From positions 146,328-210,327 of the forward strand of contig DOPM01000038.1 in the NCBI GenBank assembly GCA_003513495.1: a stretch of DNA of 64,000 nucleotides. Direction: 5' to 3'. The stretch comes from Desulfosporosinus sp. GTDB taxonomy: Bacteria; Bacillota; Desulfitobacteriia; Desulfitobacteriales; Desulfitobacteriaceae. Below the pieces are notes generated by a model that did not search any database, was not told the origin of the DNA, and was given only the letters and a program-made list of their open reading frames with translations. How positions within the stretch are numbered: position 1 is the stretch's first letter; the number at the start of each line of letters is the position of its first letter. Below are positions 1-7,304 of this stretch, in pieces. The translations under genes and the position numbers were made by a program.

Positions 1-135
1 CTCAGAATCCATTCGTTACCCGCATCACGATAAACGAAAGACTATTCTGTCATCCTGAGCGATAGCGAAGGATCTAGATCCTTCAGTCGTTCCTCCTTCA
101 GGATGACATATTGCTTAAGCTGTTCCATAGCAATG
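1..135 (-). repeat. Dispersed repeat family A, copy 1
   Basis: The core at 49-108 is an imperfect palindrome: GTCATCCTGA, then GAAGGATCTAGATCCTTC, then TCAGGATGAC. The left flank (CGCATCACGATAAACGAAAG) is the reverse complement of the flank of the copy at 20008-20128, so this copy is in the opposite orientation. The right flank (TTGCTATGG, read on the minus strand) resembles the flanks of the copies at 14.65 and 32.79 kb. It starts immediately after the stop of the 211-residue gene and may serve as its transcript end. Non-coding as far as I can see. Confidence 0.75.
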
Positions 136-139
136 ACGT

Positions 140-775
140 TTAACGTTCTGATCTATTGAAAATTTGCTTTGCTTCTTGGGTTCTTAATTCCAAGAGTTTA
201 GTCTCCATTTTATTCATAATCCTCGGCACTTCTACTTCATCCCCTTTAAAGGTTGCTGAAGCTGCTCGGTTAACTTCTTTCTCCATCTGGGCTAGGCGGA
301 TCATAAAACTCAGATAATTGTCTTCGCTTTCATAGTGGCTGCGGACCATCTGGTCATATTTATCTTCTTCTGTAGCTAATAATGCCAGATAGTGATCACA
401 CAGTAAGTCTATTTCTTTTATTTGCTGATGATAGATGTTGGAAATTAGTTCCTCAGCCTTGGGATTCTTATGCACAGATTCTGCGATAATTCCTTCCGCT
501 TCTTCACAGGAAATTTCGTTTTTATATAATTTATAAGCAACATCTAAGGCAATCTTTTTGGTATATAGATAGCCTGCTACAAAACCTTTTGTTGATTCTT
601 TATATCTGGAATGACGCTGCATATATGGAACAAAAAGTATAGGGAAAAGAATCATCCAAGCAGATAGCTCTGGTTTTTCCAAAACCCTTGCGGTTATGAT
701 TTGTGCGATACTAGTCTCATAAGCCAAGATGCTCTTGTAATTTTCGTCTGTAAGCGGTTGTTCCAGATTTGTCAT
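140..775 (-). CDS. Conserved-looking protein of unknown function, 211 aa
   Basis: I do not recognise this family. The protein is mostly charged and helical, with one hydrophobic stretch near residues 40-52 (WMILFPILFVPYMQ), so it may be membrane-associated or have a buried helix. There is no signal peptide, cysteine cluster or known catalytic motif. The ATG is preceded by GAAGGGA with 5 nt spacing, which supports this start. It is separated from the upstream transporter genes by a terminator at 795-826, so it is probably its own transcription unit. It ends against a family A repeat. Existence as a gene is likely from length, start signal and lack of a better overlapping frame; function is open. 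Confidence 0.7.
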   Translation of the reverse strand: MTNLEQPLTDENYKSILAYETSIAQIITARVLEKPELSAWMILFPILFVPYMQRHSRYKESTKGFVAGYLYTKKIALDVAYKLYKNEISCEEAEGIIAESVHKNPKAEELISNIYHQQIKEIDLLCDHYLALLATEEDKYDQMVRSHYESEDNYLSFMIRLAQMEKEVNRAASATFKGDEVEVPRIMNKMETKLLELRTQEAKQIFNRSER

Positions 776-794
776 AATTATCCCTTCTTCATAA

Positions 795-826
795 AAGAAC
801 TCTCCCAGAATCTTAGGAGAGTTCTT
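795..826 (-). terminator. Intrinsic terminator of the YeiH operon
   Basis: Inverted repeat AAGAACTCTCC / GGAGAGTTCTT around a 10-nt loop; read on the minus strand it is followed by TTTTAT. It lies downstream of the 94-aa gene (end 945) and upstream of the 211-aa gene, and separates these units. Confidence 0.7.
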
Positions 827-893
827 ATTTAGTAAACTCGTTAGTTGGTCATCGAAGCTTAAGGGAGGAATTACTCCACTAAAGTTTACGGAT

Positions 894-919
894 GCCCCCC
901 ACTTGTTAAAATGGGGGGC
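894..919 (-). other. GC-rich hairpin after the small membrane gene
   Basis: GCCCCCC and GGGGGGC flank a 12-nt loop 25 nt after the stop of the 94-aa gene. There is no T-run on the minus strand, so it is probably an mRNA 3'-stabilising hairpin or a weak terminator ahead of the stronger one at 795-826. Confidence 0.45.
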
Positions 920-944
920 TTTAGTACCTGTAATAGCTTAAGCT

Positions 945-1229
945 TTACTGACCATCTTTCAGCATTCCCGGAGTATACTTTAGGCTATTCGTAACTCGTG
1001 GTTCGATATCTCTAATTTGTTCAACGAAAATATAGAACCATGCACCTGCTTCAATTTTCTCATCAATGATTAATTGATGTTCCTTAGAAAATCCCGACAC
1101 ATTTGATAAAAACGGTAAACCAACCGAAACAAATAAATACAAAGTCACTAGGCTCAATACCAAGGAAATAGATTTACTGATTTTAAATCCCTTCCCCGGT
1201 ATAGATAAGAACTCTCTTATTGCAACCAT
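945..1229 (-). CDS. Small single-pass membrane protein, partner of the YeiH-type transporter
   Basis: A 94-residue protein with a basic N-terminus, one clear transmembrane helix near residues 20-42 (SLVLSLVTLYLFVSVGLPFL) and a hydrophilic C-terminal tail of about 50 residues. It starts 27 nt after the stop of the 582-aa transporter gene, with AGGAGG just before the ATG, so the two are almost certainly translated from one message. I infer an accessory or stabilising subunit of that transporter. No family is recognised. The segment at 991-1010 resembles a family B repeat unit, so the tail may be partly repeat-derived. Confidence 0.65.
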   Translation of the reverse strand: MVAIREFLSIPGKGFKISKSISLVLSLVTLYLFVSVGLPFLSNVSGFSKEHQLIIDEKIEAGAWFYIFVEQIRDIEPRVTNSLKYTPGMLKDGQ

Positions 1230-1256
1230 TTTAAACCTCCTGCATAAGATCTGCTC

Positions 1257-3005
1257 TTACTGCATTAATGATGCCGTAATTCCAGGGAAAACCTTCATGA
1301 ACATAATATACGCCATTGTAAAGGTTAACGCAATGTTAAAGGATTGACCGCATACATAAAGTATTGCTGGCTTGCCTCCTTTGAAATACTTGGCGAGTTC
1401 ACGGAAATTCGTAGATAAACCAATACTAGCAAAGGCTAAAGCAAAGAACCATTTTTGGAGACTTCCCAAAAATTTGCTAGTCCCGTTATCAATTAGCACA
1501 TTTGCACCGTCAGTACCCATTCCTGAATAGATTAAGGTGAAAACGACGGAGGCGCCAAGGAAACCAAGGACGAACTTAGGAAAGCGATTCCAGATTTCAC
1601 GCATTGCACTTGAAACTTTCAAATCTGCTTTGGAGCTGTCTACATCAACCTTTAATGCCCAGTAAGCCGCGATACAGAAAGCCATTAGACCAATCATGAT
1701 ATTTTGGATCATTTTGATGGTGGCAGCCACGTCTCTGGCAACCGGACCAAGAATTTCACCTGCGGCTACAACTGCTCCGGTAGAGTCAACTGTTCCACCA
1801 ATCCAAGCTCCGCCAAGGACCGGGTTTAAACCTAGGGCCTTAATCATCAATGGCATGGCAACCATCATTATAGCTGTAAACGTAATAGAGATACCCACTG
1901 CTAAAGTAAGTTCTTCCTTCTTCGCTCTACAAGCGGCAGCAGCTGAAATAGCTGCCGAAACACCACTTACAGACATATCTGCGGAAATAACCATATTTAA
2001 GGTAGGGGAAGGCATTTTAAGAATTTTTTGTCCAAACCAAAACGTAGTGATTAGAACAATAGGAGTTACTACCCATGTTACAAACACACCCGGGATACCG
2101 ATAATCATCATTTTATTGATCAAAATGGTGGCACCGAGAAGTACAAGACCTGTTTTAATATAGTATTCTGTTTGCACCGCTGGCATAATCCACTTCGGTG
2201 TGCCAATGGTGTTACTTATCAAGAATCCCAGGAGAATGGCCCACATTACGTATTCCAAGCCCCAAGCTTTTGCAAATTCGTGCCCTCCTAAGAAGAAAGC
2301 CAGAGCTGCGACGATAAATACAGCAGGGAAAGCCATTAAGAATTTCCCCATGGATTCACCCATAAAACGTTTTCCTACGCCAAACATGAGAGCTAAAACA
2401 ATCATTAAGGGAATCATTGTGCTTACACGATTATAGGGTTTCGTTTCTGCCGAAGTTTTAGCTTTTGAGGCATCAGCTTTTGCTTTTTGCCAAGCTGCAA
2501 TTTGAGTTTTTGCTTCTTGGTTTAAAGCAGAATCCTGAAAACCTGCCGCTTCGGCTGCTTTTTCTGCCTGAACTGCTAAAGCTTTTGCCTCGCTTGCAGC
2601 TGCTTTTGCTTTTTCATATTTTTCTGCAGATGCTTCACTTTTAGCTTTTGCGTCACTTGAACTAAGGTAAAATGATTTCAATGGATTATCGCTGCTCCAT
2701 GTTCCTGGAGTAGCAAAGTAGTTGGAAACTGATTTTGCTGCAGGAGCGCTGGTGCCCTTTAGACCTGCCTTTTTATCACTGGCTTCAATCCAAGCGATGG
2801 TTTTGAACGGTGCTCTTTCCGCTTCTGCTTGCATTGTTGCATTGCTGTCTGCAATTATCTTATCCATATTGGCGGGGGGATTAGCAAAAAACAAGAACAT
2901 ACTAAAAATAAGAATGATAGCTCCAAGCCAAATCGCCCAATAATCTTCGAACTTTAACAAGAAAGAATACTTGCTTTTGGTGTTATCAGATGTAGAATTA
3001 GACAT
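1257..3005 (-). CDS. YeiH/UPF0324-type putative sulfate exporter with large N-terminal insertion
   Basis: Residues from about 195 to the end match the YeiH (putative sulfate exporter, UPF0324/PSE) family: about ten membrane helices and conserved stretches such as GLVLLGATIL, ADMSVSGVSAA and GGTVDSTGAVVAAG. Family members are usually about 340 residues; this one is 582. The extra part is a first helix at about residues 25-43 followed by about 150 hydrophilic residues. An Ala/Lys/Glu-rich heptad-like coiled-coil segment lies at about 112-190, probably outside the membrane. A GGAGG site precedes the ATG. It forms an operon with the 94-aa membrane protein downstream. A sigma-54 promoter and tandem operators lie upstream, so expression is probably switched by the adjacent response regulator. 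Substrate (sulfate, sulfite or another anion) is not proven by sequence. Confidence 0.85.
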   Translation of the reverse strand: MSNSTSDNTKSKYSFLLKFEDYWAIWLGAIILIFSMFLFFANPPANMDKIIADSNATMQAEAERAPFKTIAWIEASDKKAGLKGTSAPAAKSVSNYFATPGTWSSDNPLKSFYLSSSDAKAKSEASAEKYEKAKAAASEAKALAVQAEKAAEAAGFQDSALNQEAKTQIAAWQKAKADASKAKTSAETKPYNRVSTMIPLMIVLALMFGVGKRFMGESMGKFLMAFPAVFIVAALAFFLGGHEFAKAWGLEYVMWAILLGFLISNTIGTPKWIMPAVQTEYYIKTGLVLLGATILINKMMIIGIPGVFVTWVVTPIVLITTFWFGQKILKMPSPTLNMVISADMSVSGVSAAISAAAACRAKKEELTLAVGISITFTAIMMVAMPLMIKALGLNPVLGGAWIGGTVDSTGAVVAAGEILGPVARDVAATIKMIQNIMIGLMAFCIAAYWALKVDVDSSKADLKVSSAMREIWNRFPKFVLGFLGASVVFTLIYSGMGTDGANVLIDNGTSKFLGSLQKWFFALAFASIGLSTNFRELAKYFKGGKPAILYVCGQSFNIALTFTMAYIMFMKVFPGITASLMQ

Positions 3006-3116
3006 TTTTTACCTCCTTAAAATTAAATGCTTCTTTTGTTACTGGCTTCACATGTTGTTTCATAAACACCCTCTTTCTTCACCAGATTGGAGTTGTAATT
3101 TGTTTCACTAAAACTA

Positions 3117-3136
3117 AATGCAATTCTTATACCAAT
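3117..3136 (-). promoter_or_regulatory. Sigma-54 (-24/-12) promoter for the YeiH operon
   Basis: Read on the minus strand: TTGGTATAAGAATTGCAT, with GG and GC separated by exactly 10 nt, the invariant sigma-54 spacing. It is about 110 nt upstream of the transporter ATG, and the neighbouring gene encodes a sigma-54 activator. The -24 element is TTGGTA instead of TTGGCA. Confidence 0.65.
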
Positions 3137-3358
3137 TTTACATAGCACCTATTAGGAATTTAAATAGTTTTCCTTTCTGTGTTTATTTAGCTGCCTTGAC
3201 AAGAAATAATTTAAGTAGGAAACCTGCTTAGCCTGAACGTTTCATGAGTTGAGGATTACAGAAATTTTTCAAATTCTTTCCTGATCAGTCTAGGTCCATT
3301 GAGCATATTATTATGCTTTACTTAGATTTTTCATTACATTTCACTTCTTTTTTGTTCA

Positions 3359-3400
3359 TGACATTTTGTCACAATGACATAATGTCATGACACTATGTCA
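3359..3400. promoter_or_regulatory. Three tandem palindromic operators (putative upstream activating sites)
   Basis: Three 13-bp palindromes of the form TGACA-N3-TGTCA lie at 3359-3371, 3375-3387 and 3388-3400. They sit about 250-290 bp upstream of the predicted start of the sigma-54 transcript, a normal enhancer distance. The last one overlaps the final codons of the regulator gene. No T-run follows on the minus strand, so they are not a terminator. I infer binding sites for the adjacent NtrC-type regulator. Confidence 0.65.
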
Positions 3401-4823
3401 TGACATTATTACCATAGGATTCTATTTTACGATAGAGATTTCTTACACTAATGCCTAGTAGCTTGGCAGCTTGAGATCTATTTCCCTCAGCAAATTTCAG
3501 AGTTGAAAGAATATAGAGTCTTTCAACCTCTTCAAGACTTGGATAACCCAGTTCTTTTTGTAGTGCATACCTTTGTACGAATTCCGTGTCATATTCGTTT
3601 GCCTGCTCGATCTGCTTACTTTCTTGGCTTACATCTCCTCTATATTCCTCTGGCCAAATATCCTGAGGCTGAATCACATCACCCGTAGCCAAAATCTGAC
3701 CACGTTTAATTAAATGGGAGAGTTCACGGATATTGCCAGGAAAATCATAGTCTAACAACCTTTTCTTTGACTCTTCAGAAAGTACATAGTTAACTCTAAA
3801 CCCATCTTCTTGATTTACTGGGGATATCTTCAGAAAATACTCCGCCAGCAGAAGAATATCACTTTTACGTTGCCGTAGGGACGGCACATCTAAAGAAATA
3901 GCATTTAGCCGATAGAATAAATCCTGTCGAAATCGATCTAGATTCATTTCATTTTGTAAATCACGATTGGTAGCAGCAACAATTCGAACATTAACCTGAC
4001 GAAGTCGATTATCCCCAACACGCCTAAATTCTCCAGTTTCTAAAAAACGTAAAAGTTTTACCTGAACCGATAGAGGCATTTCTCCGATCTCATCTAAAAA
4101 TAGAGTACCTTGATTCGCCATTTCTACTAGACCTATTTTTTTACTTCCAGCACCAGTAAATGAACCTTTTTCATGACCAAAAAGTTCACTTTCAATAAGA
4201 GTTTCGGGGATAGCACCACAGTTTATGGGGATATAGGCGCCGTCGGAACGTGGACTCCAAAGATGCACTGCCCGAGCAATGAGTTCTTTACCGCTCCCAC
4301 TTTCTCCACGGATTAGAACGGATTCATCAGATTGAGCAACTTTCTTGGTAATAGTCAAAAGATTTTTTAGCAAAGGGCTTTCCCCAATAATCTCTAACTC
4401 TGAGGTTTGCCTACTGAGAACTTCTCGAAGACCCTTGTTTTCGATCATCAATTTTCGCTGATCACAGGCTTTTTGCAGGGTTATTTCCAGCTCGGACAAA
4501 TTACAAGGTTTCGTCAGGTAATCAAATGCACCTAATTTCATTGCCTCTATAGCAGATTCAATGGTTCCATGTCCAGTTAGCATAATAATTTGTACGTCTG
4601 GTTGCTGCCCTTTAATTTTTTCTAATAAGTCAAGTCCATTGCCATCAGGCAACTTTAAATCTAATAGTATCCCATCAAAAAGATTTGCCCTCAAAAGTTC
4701 AAGACCCTCTTGAATTGTGCCTGTCTCAAGAACCTCATACCCTTTACGGCTTAATCGTTTGCTGATGACGGATCGCAGCTCAGCTTCGTCATCAAGGATC
4801 AGTATCCGATGTTTGTACGTCAT
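3393..4823 (-). CDS. Sigma-54-dependent response regulator (NtrC/AtoC type)
   Basis: 476 residues in the classic three-domain order. The receiver is at about 1-120, with phospho-acceptor Asp in DGILLDLKLPDG and the conserved Lys in TKPC. The AAA+ sigma-54 interaction domain is at about 145-375, with Walker A GESGSGKE, the sigma-54 loop GSFTGA (usually GAFTGA) and Walker B LFLDEIGEMP. A Fis-type helix-turn-helix at the end has NRSQAAKLLGISVRNLYRKI. It activates sigma-54 promoters when phosphorylated. No histidine kinase gene is adjacent, so its partner is elsewhere. The downstream operators and -24/-12 promoter make the YeiH operon its likely target. Low overlap with neighbours and a GGTGG site before ATG support the start. 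Confidence 0.93.
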   Translation of the reverse strand: MTYKHRILILDDEAELRSVISKRLSRKGYEVLETGTIQEGLELLRANLFDGILLDLKLPDGNGLDLLEKIKGQQPDVQIIMLTGHGTIESAIEAMKLGAFDYLTKPCNLSELEITLQKACDQRKLMIENKGLREVLSRQTSELEIIGESPLLKNLLTITKKVAQSDESVLIRGESGSGKELIARAVHLWSPRSDGAYIPINCGAIPETLIESELFGHEKGSFTGAGSKKIGLVEMANQGTLFLDEIGEMPLSVQVKLLRFLETGEFRRVGDNRLRQVNVRIVAATNRDLQNEMNLDRFRQDLFYRLNAISLDVPSLRQRKSDILLLAEYFLKISPVNQEDGFRVNYVLSEESKKRLLDYDFPGNIRELSHLIKRGQILATGDVIQPQDIWPEEYRGDVSQESKQIEQANEYDTEFVQRYALQKELGYPSLEEVERLYILSTLKFAEGNRSQAAKLLGISVRNLYRKIESYGNNVMT

Positions 4824-4989
4824 AGTTAAACCACCTTATCTAAGAAAGCAAAATTGACTCACCAGAGTTAGACTTTCATCTTCATTGTACCAAATGAAAA
4901 GGAATATAACATCCATCTGGTGATATTTCCAAAAAGTGTATATAATTATTTAGGGGCCTTAATAAATTCTTAACATTTGATCCCTCTAT

Positions 4990-5017
4990 TTAACACATTT
5001 ACTTGTTATACTATAAT
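4990..5017 (+). promoter_or_regulatory. Predicted sigma-A promoter of the LtaS-like gene
   Basis: TTAACA, 16 nt, then TATAAT. It overlaps the more distal in-frame ATG at 5003, which argues for the start at 5090. Confidence 0.5.
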
Positions 5018-5089
5018 AAGTTTTGCTTGTCCTTAAATAACAATAATTATTCTAGCAATAGTTATAGAAAATTAGCAATGGGAGGGCCA

Positions 5090-7192
5090 ATGATACTTCA
5101 GCGGATTTCAAATAATGTTCCCTGTTTTAGACGACATAATAGACTGCTTAATCTGAGTTTAATCACTTGTCTACCCTTATTTATGCTATTGGCCTTAGAG
5201 TCAGTTTATAGGGGTAATTTATCAAGTACCTTTTCGTGGTTTATACAATACTCAAAACAGTTCTTACTTAGTTATGTCTTGATGTTTGGAGTTATTAATC
5301 TTTTTTATATCTTAAAACGGAGGCTTTATATTGCTATAGGGATCTTATTCCTATCTCTTTTATCATTTATAGGGCTTATAAGCAGACAAAAACTAATTTT
5401 GAGAGGAGAACCCCTTTTGCCTTGGGACTTTATCCTTGGCCAAGAAGCTATAAATATATCTAAAGAATTTACTGGCACTATCGAATTCATTCCCTTTGTA
5501 TATATTTTTGTTATAACATTCGTTCTTTTACTATTAATTCCTTTTATTCCCAAGGAATCCTTTAATTGGAGAGGAAAGCTTGCAGCATTTCTGATTTCTT
5601 TAACCGTGCTCCTCTCTTTTTCTTCAGACGTATTATCACTTGAAAAGACTTTTTCGCTTCAGCAAATTAATTGGAGCCAAAAACTTAATTATGAGGAAAA
5701 CGGTATGCTGCTAGGCTTTATCCTTAATACAACCAATCTATCCGTTGAGGAGCCGAACAATTACGATCAGGAGTTCGTTGGAAAAATAGTGAGGGATTCA
5801 ACGCCAGCTTATGCTGTCGATTCAAACTTTAAGCCAAACATTATCTTCGTCATGAGTGAAGCTTTTTGGGATCCTACTCTGCTAGAGGAAGTTTCATTTA
5901 GCGCAGACCCCATCCCCTACTTTCGATCTCTACAGAAAGAGCAAACTAATGGAGTGATGCTTTCTCCTGTGTATGGGGGCGGAACAGCTAACACTGAATT
6001 CGAAGTAATAACAGGATTATCAACTCAATTCCTCCCTAAAGGTGTGATTCCTTATGTTGAATATGTTCGTAAGCCTACTGAAGGACTACCAGCTATCTTG
6101 AAAAAACAAGGGTACGAGTCAACGGCTATTCACACCTATGATAACTGGTTTTATGGCCGTAATAACGTTTATAAAAACCTGGCCTTTGATAAGTTCATTA
6201 GCAAAGAATTCTTTGATCATCCGGAGTATAACGGTCAGTATATTCGCGACACAGAACTTTCTCAGAGAATCCTTGAAGAGGTAAAGCGAACAGAGAAACC
6301 CGATTTTGTTTATGCAGTATCGATGCAGGCCCATGGACCTTACTCTACAGAAGAAAACCCTGATAACTTAATTGAAGTCAATGGTAACATAAGTCCGGCG
6401 TCCAAGGCTATTTTAGAAAACTACACTCAAATTGTTTCCGATGTGGATCAGTCTCTTAAACTATTAATTGAAGGGTTAGAGCAGTCGGATGAACCCTCCA
6501 TCGTAGTTTTCTTTGGAGATCACTTACCTATGCTAGGGGCAAACTTTGACGTTTATAAAGAAGCAAATTTCTTCCAAGATGAACTCGATTACCAAGATTA
6601 TCTGAATATGTATAGTGTCCCCTTTGTGGTATGGGATAACTATTCAAATACCAAGGAAGAACTTCGTCTATCCTCGAATTTTCTAAGCGCATATATTTTG
6701 GAACGTGCCAAAAAATCAGGTAGTCCTACGACAGACTTCTTGCATTCTCTTACTCAAAAGGGTTCGAGTGTTGTCATTAGTGAACATCATCGACAGAGGG
6801 AGCACATTTCCGCTGAACAAGTCCTTCAGTATCAATTACTTCAATATGATCTTCTTTTTGGAAACGAGTATGCTTACCAGTCAAAGCCAGATCACAAACC
6901 ACAAGCGAATAATGAGTACGTTTTAGGGGATGGTCGAGCTCTCATTCTCAATGCTACTCCCCCTCAATCGTCGGTTATTGGGATACAAGGGGAAAATTTC
7001 ATTCATGATCATAAAGTTTATGTCAACGGCCAACTAGTTAAAACAGATTTTGAAAATCCCACCTATATAACTGCCAATCTTCCCGAACGCTTAAATCTTA
7101 AGGCTGGAGCTTTAGATATTCAGGTTAAGTTAACGGATAGCATGGGAAATATCATTTCGGAGTCCAACACCTTTAAGTTGGAGGCCTTTTAA
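5090..7192 (+). CDS. LtaS-type membrane phosphoglycerol transferase/sulfatase-fold protein with extra C-terminal domain
   Basis: About five membrane helices at residues 20-190 are followed by an extracellular alkaline-phosphatase-fold domain at about 245-560. Family signatures include IFVMSEAFWDP (metal site), GGGTANTEFEVITG (nucleophile Thr), SMQAHGPY and FFGDHLPM. This matches lipoteichoic acid synthase/phosphoglycerol transferase I relatives that move glycerol phosphate onto envelope polymers or glycans. The last 90 or so residues (from about 615) look like an IPT/TIG-like beta domain (GIQGENF, KVYVNGQLVK), not usual for LtaS. The ATG at 5090 has GGAGGG upstream; an in-frame ATG at 5003 lies inside the predicted promoter. 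Single-gene unit ending at a bidirectional terminator. The exact polymer is not known. Confidence 0.85.
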   Translation: MILQRISNNVPCFRRHNRLLNLSLITCLPLFMLLALESVYRGNLSSTFSWFIQYSKQFLLSYVLMFGVINLFYILKRRLYIAIGILFLSLLSFIGLISRQKLILRGEPLLPWDFILGQEAINISKEFTGTIEFIPFVYIFVITFVLLLLIPFIPKESFNWRGKLAAFLISLTVLLSFSSDVLSLEKTFSLQQINWSQKLNYEENGMLLGFILNTTNLSVEEPNNYDQEFVGKIVRDSTPAYAVDSNFKPNIIFVMSEAFWDPTLLEEVSFSADPIPYFRSLQKEQTNGVMLSPVYGGGTANTEFEVITGLSTQFLPKGVIPYVEYVRKPTEGLPAILKKQGYESTAIHTYDNWFYGRNNVYKNLAFDKFISKEFFDHPEYNGQYIRDTELSQRILEEVKRTEKPDFVYAVSMQAHGPYSTEENPDNLIEVNGNISPASKAILENYTQIVSDVDQSLKLLIEGLEQSDEPSIVVFFGDHLPMLGANFDVYKEANFFQDELDYQDYLNMYSVPFVVWDNYSNTKEELRLSSNFLSAYILERAKKSGSPTTDFLHSLTQKGSSVVISEHHRQREHISAEQVLQYQLLQYDLLFGNEYAYQSKPDHKPQANNEYVLGDGRALILNATPPQSSVIGIQGENFIHDHKVYVNGQLVKTDFENPTYITANLPERLNLKAGALDIQVKLTDSMGNIISESNTFKLEAF

Positions 7193-7239
7193 TCTCATCT
7201 CTTACACAAGATTTGACAAAAAGCTCCCTATTTTAAAAA

Positions 7240-7283
7240 AACAACTCCCTCAGAGCACCATAGGTACTTTTGAGGGAGTTGTT
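7240..7283. terminator. Bidirectional terminator between the LtaS-like gene and the first BmpA operon
   Basis: Stem AACAACTCCCTCA / TGAGGGAGTTGTT with T-rich tracts on both sides (seven T on the minus strand, GTTTTA on the plus strand). It serves two convergent transcripts. Confidence 0.85.
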
Positions 7284-7304
7284 TTACTGCTACTTAGATA
7301 ATAG

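Noticed and set aside
3359..3400. Terminator of the sigma-54 regulator gene
   Set aside because: Three separate short palindromes with no T-run; fits operator sites better.
5003..5089. LtaS-like gene starting at 5003
   Set aside because: This ATG overlaps the predicted -10 region and has no ribosome site; ATG 5090 has GGAGGG.
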